Source: CAVVIO01 sp963748095
GTDB taxonomy: Bacteria > Bacteroidota > Bacteroidia > Bacteroidales > UBA10428
Assembly: GCA_963748095.1 (NCBI GenBank)
Contig: CAVVIO010000016.1
Coordinates: forward strand, 1-64,000
Length of the DNA: 64,000 bases
Direction of reading: 5' to 3'
Shown here: piece by piece, positions 57,681 to 64,000 of the stretch
How positions within the stretch are numbered: the stretch's first letter is position 1
Layout of the letters: each line of letters begins with the position of its first letter
Made by a program: the position numbers and the translations under genes
Notes under the pieces: generated by a model
What the model saw: the letters and a program-made list of their open reading frames with translations, nothing else
Databases searched by the model: none
Told to the model about the DNA's origin: nothing

Positions 57681-57733
57681 TTATTCATACCTCAGCGCTT
57701 CCTCAAGGTTTCAACGGCAATCTGCTAGCTTTT
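57681..57733 (-). pseudogene. Relic of an FtsX permease 3' end (tail A)
   Basis: On the minus strand, GCTAGCAGA (ASR) is followed by 10 extra bases and then codons for NLEEALRYE and TAA. This matches the end of the neighbouring permeases (ASRNPVEALRYE-stop). The rest of the gene is gone, replaced by the DUF559 unit. The flanking palindrome shows that it derives from a permease like the one ending at 63501. Confidence 0.7.
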
Positions 57734-58156
57734 ACCCCTAAATCCCCTAAAGGGGACTTTAAGTTCTGCCATTCGTTGGCTGCAACTCTTTAATATTTCT
57801 TGTTTCACATTGTCGAAGTTGAATACTATTTCTTCATTAGTAAATCGTATTACTTTAAGGTCAAATCTTTCTAACTCGAAAGTTCTCCCAATATCGTATT
57901 CCTTATTTTCGGGATTGTTATGAATGCCGCCATCAACTTCAATAATAAGTTTGATTCTATGACAATAAAAATCTGCAATAAATCTGTCTATAGGATGCTG
58001 AGGTCTGAAACGAAGTCCCATTATTTTATTTTTACTTAAGAGTTTCCACAATCTTTTCTCGGCATCAGTCATGGAATCACGTAGCAATTTAGCCTTCTCA
58101 AAAATGTCAGGACTGGCACCATAAAACATCGAATTATTAACATCATTCATAAGCAT
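57725..58156 (-). CDS. DUF559 endonuclease-like protein, copy 1
   Basis: A 143-residue protein of the DUF559 group (PD-(D/E)xK nuclease fold, related to Vsr-type enzymes). AEKRLWKLLSKNKIMGLRFR and PQHPIDRFIADFYCHRIKL are the signature. The putative catalytic residues are the Asp of IADFYC and the Glu and Asp of IIEVDGGIHNN, followed by DIGRTFELERFDLKVIRFTN. The C-terminus KVPFRGFRG is encoded by the left inverted repeat and the last residues KS by flanking permease relic DNA. The start ATG 58156 (or 58150) has its ribosome-binding site AAAGGGGAC inside the right inverted repeat. It is about 93% identical to the copy at 58232. Confidence 0.85.
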   Translation of the reverse strand: MLMNDVNNSMFYGASPDIFEKAKLLRDSMTDAEKRLWKLLSKNKIMGLRFRPQHPIDRFIADFYCHRIKLIIEVDGGIHNNPENKEYDIGRTFELERFDLKVIRFTNEEIVFNFDNVKQEILKSCSQRMAELKVPFRGFRGKS

Positions 58157-58188
58157 GTGTTTAAGTCCCCTTTAGGGGATTTAGGGGT
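57734..58188. mobile_element. Putative DUF559 mini-element, copy 1, with terminal inverted repeats
   Basis: A 455-bp unit. The left end starts ACCCCTAAATCCCC-TAAAGGGGACTTTAA and the right end is the reverse complement; the first 26 bases match perfectly. Each end also contains the palindrome CCCCTAAAGGGG. Almost all of the unit is the DUF559 gene. The ends supply both its ribosome-binding site and its C-terminal codons. Movement is inferred from structure, not shown. Confidence 0.6.
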
Positions 58189-58240
58189 TATTCATACCTC
58201 AGTGCTTCCTCAAGGTTTCAACGGCAATCTGCTAGCTTTT
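58189..58240 (-). pseudogene. Relic of an FtsX permease 3' end (tail B)
   Basis: 52 bp nearly identical to tail A (57681-57733): codons for ASR, ten extra bases, then NLEEALRYE and TAA on the minus strand. It lies between the two DUF559 units, so a block of unit plus tail (~508 bp) has been tandemly duplicated. Confidence 0.7.
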
Positions 58241-58666
58241 ACCCCTAAATCCCCTAAAGGGGACTTTAAGTTCTGCCATTCGTTGGCTGCAATTTTTTAA
58301 TATTTCTTGTTTCACATTGTCGAAGTTGAATACTATTTCTTCATTAGTAAATCGCATTACTTTAAGATCAAATCTTTCTAACTCGAAAGTTCTCCCGATG
58401 TCGTATTCCTTATTTTCAGGATTGTTATGAATGCCGCCATCCACTTCAATTATAAGCTTTATTCTATGACAATAAAAATCAGCAATAAATCTGTCAATAG
58501 GGTGTTGAGGTCTGAAACGAAGTCCCATTATTTTATTTTTACTCAAGAATTTCCATAATTTTTCTTCAGCTTCGGTCATTGAATTACGGAGCAATTTAGC
58601 TTTCTCAAAAATGAAAGGGCTGGCACCATAAAACATCGAATTATTATTAATATCATTCATAAGCAT
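58232..58666 (-). CDS. DUF559 endonuclease-like protein, copy 2
   Basis: A 144-residue paralogue of the protein at 57725 with a few substitutions (for example FYGASPFIFEKAKLLRNSMT and KNCSQRMAELKVPFRGFRGK). The catalytic-type residues in FIADFYCHRIKLIIEVDGG are unchanged. Both copies are open and in frame, with mostly conservative or silent differences, so both may be functional. As in copy 1, the ribosome-binding site and the KVPFRGFRG tail are encoded in the terminal inverted repeats. Confidence 0.85.
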   Translation of the reverse strand: MLMNDINNNSMFYGASPFIFEKAKLLRNSMTEAEEKLWKFLSKNKIMGLRFRPQHPIDRFIADFYCHRIKLIIEVDGGIHNNPENKEYDIGRTFELERFDLKVMRFTNEEIVFNFDNVKQEILKNCSQRMAELKVPFRGFRGKS

Positions 58667-58698
58667 ATATTTAAGTCCCCTTTAGGGGATTTAGGGGT
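58241..58698. mobile_element. Putative DUF559 mini-element, copy 2, with terminal inverted repeats
   Basis: A 458-bp unit with the same ~26-bp inverted ends as copy 1. The right end (TTAAGTCCCCTTTAGGGG then ATTTAGGGGT) touches the first base of the permease stop codon at 58698, so the element sits exactly at the end of the intact permease gene. Confidence 0.6.
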
Positions 58699-61031
58699 CA
58701 TTCATACCTCAGTGCCTCCACAGGATTTCTGCTAGCAACTCGCCAGCTTTGCCATCCTACTGTTAATAATGCAATTAAATAAGCAATAAGCCCTGCAAGA
58801 GCAAATATCCACCAACTTAAATCTGTTTTATATGCAAAGTTTTTAAGCCATTTATTAATAACATAATAAGCGATTGGGCTGGCAATTACAAAAGCAATTA
58901 TTACCAATTTGGTGAAATTCTTCGAAAACATAAACATAATTTCTGCAACCCTGGCACCATTTGCTTTACGAATGCCCACCTCTTTAGTACGGCGATTTAT
59001 TGCATAAAATGTTAATCCAAACAACCCTAAACATGAAATTATAACTGCGATTAGAGTACCGTAATTGATTAAAATTCCAGTCGTTCGGTCTTCTTTATAT
59101 AAATTATTTATTTTTTCCTCTAAAAACTCAAACTTAAACGGATCGTTAGGAACTGTCTCTTTCACTATTGATTCAATCTTTTTAACCGTTTGTAGTGTTT
59201 TTTCAGATGAAATTTTTATATAAAGAAAATTTCTGCTTTGTCCATATATGTATGCATAAGGTTCTATTGAATAATGCAAAGACTCGGAATTAAAGCTTTT
59301 CATGACTCCTATGATTGTCAGATCTTTACCCGGAGCTAAAAAATTATTAATTACTTTTCCTATTGGATTATCAAGGTTCATTGCTTTAGCAGCCGCTTCA
59401 TTTATAACAATTGCATCATTAGCATCGGTTGGGAATTCTGGTGACAGGAATCGTCCATTAACCATTTTAATTCCAAGAGTCTGGTCATAATCATAACCTA
59501 TCCAATCAAAACCGATGCATACTTCAGAAGATTGCTCTTTATTATCCCATTTGTCAATACATGAAGAGTTGTTCCATCTTGTATTTGATGAACTTGAATA
59601 AGATATATGTAAAACTTCAGGAAGTTGAAGCAATTGATTTTTTAAATTATTATAAATATTACTTAGTTTTCCCTGCATCTGGATAACCATCACATTTTCT
59701 TTATTATATCCCATATTTTGCCTTTCAATAAATTGATTTTGTTTTTGAATGGTTATTCCAATGATTAATAAAACTATTGATATCATAAATTGAAACACAA
59801 CAAGAATATTCCTGAAAGAAATAATTTGATTCAGATTCCTTTTTCTATTTGAACTGAAATAATCAGATCTTAAAACATCAATTGATTTGAAGGAAGAAAT
59901 AATAAATGCCGGATAACAACCTACTAATAAGCCCATAAAAATAGTTATCATTACAAAAAGAAGACTTGTTATGGATAAATACGTTAAGCTAATCTGAATA
60001 TTGAAAAATTGATTTATTGATGGAAGAAATAACTCAATTAAAATAATAGCCAGGAAAAAGGCTAAGAAAGAAATGAATAGGGATTCCAATAAATATTGTG
60101 AAATAAATTGTTTTCTTTTCGAACCAACTATTTTTTTGAGTCCGATCTCTTTAGCCCTTTTTTCAGAAAGGGCAGTTGAGAGATTCATAAAATTTATACA
60201 GGCGATCAGGAGAACAAGAAAAGCTATTGATGAAAGAATATAAATATTTTTAATCCGACCTCCTCCTTCTAAATCATATAAATACCATCGACTTAAAGGA
60301 ACCAGGGCAAGCGGATTATCACTTTTTGGTATAAATTTTTTTATTACACCAGCAATCTTCTTATTTACCTCAATATATGAACTGCCATTTGCAAGTAAAA
60401 CATATATATTTAAAGAATTTACATTCCAGTTATTTTTCACCTGTTCAGGGAGTACTTCATAGGGAATCAGAAATTCAAATTGAAATTGAGTGTTTGATGG
60501 TAAATTTTTTAGTACACCTGTAACTGTCATATTCCAGTGATCTACAAGTTGAATTGTTTTTCCGATTGGATTTTCATTGCCAAAAAACTTTTTTGCCAGG
60601 CCTTGTGTAATAACAATAGAATTAGGATTTGTAAATACGGATTCTTTATCTCCCTCTAAAATAGGGAATGAGAACATTTTAAAAAACGTTTCATTTACAA
60701 ATACTCCATTACTATAAAAACCTTTATCTTCAATTGTTAATTTTAATTCATCTAAATTCTGGTAAACTGTTGCATATTTAATCTCAGGAAATTCACCACT
60801 AAGATACTTGGCAAGTGGAGCAGGTAGTATATAGCTTGAATTTTGATATGATACTTTGTATAATCTGTTTTTATTAACATTAAATTTATCGTAGCTGACC
60901 TCATATTTAATCCATAACCAGATTATAAATGTACAGGCCAGTCCTATACTTAGTCCGAATATATTAATTAAAGTAAAAACTTTATTATTTCTGATATTCC
61001 GCCAGGTAATAACTAAATAATGTTTTAACAT
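58698..61031 (-). CDS. FtsX/MacB-type ABC transporter permease (1)
   Basis: A 777-residue permease with an N-terminal helix (KVFTLINIFGLSIGLACTFI), a MacB periplasmic core (SVFTNPNSIVITQGLAKKFF, IGKTIQLVDHWNMTVTGVLK), a first FtsX module (FLVLLIACINFMNLSTALSE, RAKEIGLKKIVGSKRKQFIS), a second core (AIVINEAAAKAMNLDNPIGK) and a last FtsX module (LGLFGLTFYAINRRTKEVGI, NKWLKNFAYKTDLSWWIFAL) ending RNPVEALRYE. This Bacteroidota type usually works with a MacB-like ATPase, often in peptide or drug export. No ATPase is in the window. Its stop abuts a DUF559 unit. Confidence 0.9.
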   Translation of the reverse strand: MLKHYLVITWRNIRNNKVFTLINIFGLSIGLACTFIIWLWIKYEVSYDKFNVNKNRLYKVSYQNSSYILPAPLAKYLSGEFPEIKYATVYQNLDELKLTIEDKGFYSNGVFVNETFFKMFSFPILEGDKESVFTNPNSIVITQGLAKKFFGNENPIGKTIQLVDHWNMTVTGVLKNLPSNTQFQFEFLIPYEVLPEQVKNNWNVNSLNIYVLLANGSSYIEVNKKIAGVIKKFIPKSDNPLALVPLSRWYLYDLEGGGRIKNIYILSSIAFLVLLIACINFMNLSTALSEKRAKEIGLKKIVGSKRKQFISQYLLESLFISFLAFFLAIILIELFLPSINQFFNIQISLTYLSITSLLFVMITIFMGLLVGCYPAFIISSFKSIDVLRSDYFSSNRKRNLNQIISFRNILVVFQFMISIVLLIIGITIQKQNQFIERQNMGYNKENVMVIQMQGKLSNIYNNLKNQLLQLPEVLHISYSSSSNTRWNNSSCIDKWDNKEQSSEVCIGFDWIGYDYDQTLGIKMVNGRFLSPEFPTDANDAIVINEAAAKAMNLDNPIGKVINNFLAPGKDLTIIGVMKSFNSESLHYSIEPYAYIYGQSRNFLYIKISSEKTLQTVKKIESIVKETVPNDPFKFEFLEEKINNLYKEDRTTGILINYGTLIAVIISCLGLFGLTFYAINRRTKEVGIRKANGARVAEIMFMFSKNFTKLVIIAFVIASPIAYYVINKWLKNFAYKTDLSWWIFALAGLIAYLIALLTVGWQSWRVASRNPVEALRYE

Positions 61032-61066
61032 AATTTCCTATGAAATAATTATATCATGAATTTACT

Positions 61067-63433
61067 TTATTCATACCTCAGTGCCTCCACCGGGTTCCTG
61101 TTTGCAGTATGCCAGCTTTGCCAGCCCACTGTTATTAATGCAATTACATAAGCAATAAGCCCTGCCAGAATAAAGATCCACCAGCTTAAGTTGGTCTTAT
61201 ACGCGAAATTTTGCAGCCATTTGTTCATGGTAAAAAAAGCAATCGGACCGGCGATCATAAATGCCAGCACCACCCATTTTGTAAGGTCTTTCGAAAGCAT
61301 TAACATGATTTCCCACGTGGTTGCTCCGGTTGCTTTACGAATACCTATTTCCTTGGTACGTTGTCTGGTAACATGACGTGAAAGCCCTATTAAACCAAGA
61401 CATGATATGAAAATTGCCAGTAGTGCAAAGTAAAAAATCAGGCTCCCCAGCGTTCTTTCCTGCCGATACTGACCGGAAATTAAGTCTTCATAAAAATCAA
61501 AACTGAACGGATACTCAGGATATGTTTCTTTCCATACTATTTTAATTTTATCCAGTAATTCTTTTATATCAGGGGTTTTGTATTTTACAATTAAAAACCT
61601 GTTAAACCTGTCGGGCCAAATATTGAGTGCAAAATCAGAAATTCCTGAATGCAGTGAACCGTATTGAAAATCTTTCATTACCCCTATCATATTATCAAAG
61701 CTTTTTACCAATTCTTCTTCCGATAGTTCTGAGCGGAGGTGTTTGTAAAAAGTTTCGTTGATAATAAAACCGCGACTGGATTCGTCTAAGGGGCCGTGAA
61801 ATTCTTTAATGATTTTAATATTCAGCGCTTTGATATAATCCAGATCGACAACTGCAAACTCAAATGGAAACTCCAGGCTGCCATGTGAGAAATTATTACT
61901 GTTATGAAATCCGTAAGCAAAATGATCGTTCGTTGAACCAACATATTCTATACCTGTAATATTCAATAACCTGTTTTTAATTATTTCACGGGGAGGCTGG
62001 TTATCGGGCAGGTTCAATACTAAAATATTTGTTTTATCGTATCCCAGGTCTTTATTATTTACATATTTCAGTTGCTTCCTTATTGTTATCATACAGGTTA
62101 TTAAAGCAATTGATATAATAAACTGAAGAATAACCAAAATACTTTTTAAAGATATTCTTCCTTGATTTCCTGAAAAATGTCTGTGTTTAAAAATTTCAAG
62201 TGGCCGTTGTGAAGAGAAGGAAACTGCAGAATAACTCCCGGCAAGAAGAAATGTGAAGATAAATGTACCTCCAACAATTAAAATTGTCTGAATATTGAAA
62301 TAATTAAAATGAATATCGGAACGAAGAAACCGATTAAACAGAGGCGCAACATTTTCTATAATAATTATGGCTATCAGCAAAGCAAACATGCAAATAGTTG
62401 CGACTTCAGTCATATATTGAAAAAACAAATGCTTTTTAGTTGCCCCCAGTGTCTTTTTTATTCCCACTTCTGCAGAACGTATAGCCGATTTGGTTGTAAA
62501 CAGGATAATAAAATTTAAACAGGCAACGATCAGAATTAAGAATGCGATCAATCCAAGAATATAAACACTCGATTTCTCCCGGTTTTCATCCAATTCAAAC
62601 GACATACCGGTAGTAAAGTGAATACTTCGTAACGGTTGCAATTTATGAATAAAGGCTTCAACCGGAGGCCCGAATGCATTTTTAAGGTATTTCGATGCTA
62701 CTGGCTGTAACTTTCTTTCTACTGTATTTTTATCGTTTGCATTTGTAAGTTTCACATACACCCAGCTTCCAAAAAACTTCCCTCCTTTTAGTCTGCTGAA
62801 GAAATCATTGAAATGCCCGTTTGCCGATAATAAGTAATTAAATTGAAAATGGGTATTCGGTTGTAATGGCCGGACAATCCCTTTAATAGTGTAATATCCG
62901 ATACTGTCCCATCCGGTTATTCCATCTATCGACTTAAAATATATTTCTTTTCCTACTGGATCCTCACCCGGGAAAAGCTTTGCGGCCTCTTTTTCAGTAA
63001 TAAACATGGTATTGGGAGTTCCTAAATCCGATGGATCTCCTTTAAGTACTTTTACAGAGAACATGCGGATGAAACTCGTATCGGCAACAAGAATATCATT
63101 TATCTCACGGGGAATATTTTTCAGATTAACATATGCTGTATTAAACTTTACAAAAGCTGTTGCGTCTTCCACTTCAGGCATATCATTCAAAAGGCCTTCC
63201 CGGAAACAATAAAACGTTCTGGCCCTGAAATTCCCGCCTTGTAATTTGGAAATTATTCTGAATTTCCGGTTTGAATCATTGATCTGTTTATCATAATTTA
63301 ATTCATACACTACAAAGGCAAAGACATATATGGATACAGCCATTCCTATTGCCAGCCCCAGTACGTTCAGAAAAGTTGACTCCAGATCTTTAAATAAATT
63401 CCGAAAAGTAATTTTTAGTATGTGTCTTATCAT
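61067..63433 (-). CDS. FtsX/MacB-type ABC transporter permease (2)
   Basis: A 788-residue paralogue of the permease at 58698. It has the N-terminal helix FLNVLGLAIGMAVSIYVFAF, core segments NTMFITEKEAAKLFPGEDPV and SIGYYTIKGIVRPLQPNTHF, first FtsX module FLILIVACLNFIILFTTKSA with RSAEVGIKKTLGATKKHLFF, and final module SCLGLIGLSRHVTRQRTKEI with NKWLQNFAYKTNLSWWIFIL ending RNPVEALRYE. Intact in one frame; 35 bp separate it from the downstream permease, so they are an operon. The periplasmic cores differ more than the membrane parts, as if ligand specificity diverged. Confidence 0.9.
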   Translation of the reverse strand: MIRHILKITFRNLFKDLESTFLNVLGLAIGMAVSIYVFAFVVYELNYDKQINDSNRKFRIISKLQGGNFRARTFYCFREGLLNDMPEVEDATAFVKFNTAYVNLKNIPREINDILVADTSFIRMFSVKVLKGDPSDLGTPNTMFITEKEAAKLFPGEDPVGKEIYFKSIDGITGWDSIGYYTIKGIVRPLQPNTHFQFNYLLSANGHFNDFFSRLKGGKFFGSWVYVKLTNANDKNTVERKLQPVASKYLKNAFGPPVEAFIHKLQPLRSIHFTTGMSFELDENREKSSVYILGLIAFLILIVACLNFIILFTTKSAIRSAEVGIKKTLGATKKHLFFQYMTEVATICMFALLIAIIIIENVAPLFNRFLRSDIHFNYFNIQTILIVGGTFIFTFLLAGSYSAVSFSSQRPLEIFKHRHFSGNQGRISLKSILVILQFIISIALITCMITIRKQLKYVNNKDLGYDKTNILVLNLPDNQPPREIIKNRLLNITGIEYVGSTNDHFAYGFHNSNNFSHGSLEFPFEFAVVDLDYIKALNIKIIKEFHGPLDESSRGFIINETFYKHLRSELSEEELVKSFDNMIGVMKDFQYGSLHSGISDFALNIWPDRFNRFLIVKYKTPDIKELLDKIKIVWKETYPEYPFSFDFYEDLISGQYRQERTLGSLIFYFALLAIFISCLGLIGLSRHVTRQRTKEIGIRKATGATTWEIMLMLSKDLTKWVVLAFMIAGPIAFFTMNKWLQNFAYKTNLSWWIFILAGLIAYVIALITVGWQSWHTANRNPVEALRYE

Positions 63434-63464
63434 AGTTTTTCGTTGAGATTTCCGAAGGTTTTAA

Positions 63465-63495
63465 GACTTCCGAAGTTTTAAAAACTTCGGAAGTC
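63465..63495. repeat. Palindrome GACTTCCGAAG...CTTCGGAAGTC, second copy
   Basis: Same 31-base palindrome as at 57645, between permeases 2 and 3, directly after the stop of permease 3 on the minus strand. A partial copy TTTCCGAAGGTTTT lies just left of it. Confidence 0.85.
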
Positions 63496-63500
63496 TTGTC

Positions 63501-64000
63501 TTATTCATACCTCAGCGCCTCCACCGGATTCCTGCTGGCCGAACGGTAACTTTGCCAGCTTACTGCCAGGAGCGCTATAATCAGGGTAATTATTCCCGCC
63601 AGTGCAAATACCCACCAGCTTAAATCTGTTTTGTATGCAAAATTCTGAAGCCATTTGTTCATTGCATAATATACAACCGGACAAGCAATTACAAATGCAA
63701 TGAATACCCATTTAACAGTATCTTTCGACAGCATCATAATAATTTCAACTGTTTTTGCACCGTTTGTTTTGCGTATCCCTATTTCCTTGGTGCGTTGTTT
63801 TCCTATAAATGTGGTAAGTGCAAATAATCCCAAACATGCAACAATTATAGCCAGAATAGTAAAATATCCGACCACCGTATTTATTCTCTCAAAATTTCTG
63901 TAATCTTTATCAATTTCATCATTTGCGAAGAAAAAGTCCAGTTCTTTGGAAGGCTCAACATTTAACCATTTTTTCTTCAGCATATTTATCACATTTAACA
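63501..64000 (-). CDS. FtsX/MacB-type ABC transporter permease (3), C-terminal part, cut by window edge
   Basis: The last ~166 residues of a third permease. The final FtsX module is clear: VVGYFTILAIIVACLGLFAL, FIGKQRTKEIGIRKTNGAKT, MNKWLQNFAYKTDLSWWVFA and WQSYRSASRNPVEALRYE with TAA. The gene continues beyond base 64000, so no start codon is given. With the two permeases before it and the permease relics, it makes a tandem family of at least four gene copies. Confidence 0.88.
   Translation of the reverse strand, partial: LNVINMLKKKWLNVEPSKELDFFFANDEIDKDYRNFERINTVVGYFTILAIIVACLGLFALTTFIGKQRTKEIGIRKTNGAKTVEIIMMLSKDTVKWVFIAFVIACPVVYYAMNKWLQNFAYKTDLSWWVFALAGIITLIIALLAVSWQSYRSASRNPVEALRYE

Overview
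The window is two unrelated pieces of bacterial DNA joined head to tail at about 36420/36421. Bases 1-36420 are very GC-rich (about 70% by eye, with G/C in most third codon positions). They carry ADOP-type permeases, a BNR-repeat sialidase-like protein and dense intergenic repeats, which suggest an Acidobacteriota genome, probably Vicinamibacteria-like. Bases 36421-64000 are AT-rich (about 40% GC by eye). They carry a Bacteroidota gene set: aspartokinase/homoserine dehydrogenase, futalosine hydrolase, a TonB-dependent receptor with an N-terminal carboxypeptidase-like domain, a GH3 lipoprotein, and a TTTG/TAnnTTTG-type promoter. The join cuts an ADOP permease on the left and threonine synthase on the right, and there is no integrase, tRNA or att-like sequence. 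I read it as an assembly or read chimera, not a natural transfer.

GC-rich half, left to right: an OsmC / flavin monooxygenase / FAD-oxidoreductase operon (minus); a GH51 arabinofuranosidase; two putative lipoproteins and a large secreted protein of unknown role; two small ABM-like proteins; a DUF4287/DUF5655 protein; a heavily frameshifted BNR-repeat protein; an alpha/beta hydrolase; two SAM methyltransferases; a CPA2 antiporter; a secreted esterase; a PspC protein. Then comes a nitric-oxide detoxification pair (Ric di-iron repair protein and quinol NO reductase) behind a TGAT-N4-ATCA box, followed by an aldo/keto reductase-cupin pair, a GH20 hexosaminidase, an MDR oxidoreductase, a class V aminotransferase, an ADOP permease, a coupled alanine dehydrogenase/CoA-transferase pair, a sodium:solute symporter and a truncated ADOP permease. 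Many genes here are broken by frameshifts that look like uncorrected sequencing indels. Nearly every intergenic gap holds a short-period tandem array or a GC palindrome.

AT-rich half: truncated thrC, a HAD phosphatase and thrA (minus), fabD, folE, divergent mqnB and hldD, an unrecognised membrane protein with a coiled coil, a ThuA-domain protein, a TonB receptor with a small His/Cys protein and a YncE-like propeller, a GH3 glucosidase, a MuiA/DUF4139 protein with a SusC-like insertion, a CorA transporter, a PqqD-like protein, and a tandem cluster of FtsX-type permeases. Beside the permeases are two near-identical 0.46-kb units. Each encodes a DUF559 endonuclease-like protein between perfect ~26-bp terminal inverted repeats, and each is followed by a relic of a permease 3' end. 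This looks like a minimal selfish element and is my leading candidate for something undescribed. The second is the repeat system of the GC-rich half, where different short-period arrays share conserved cores.
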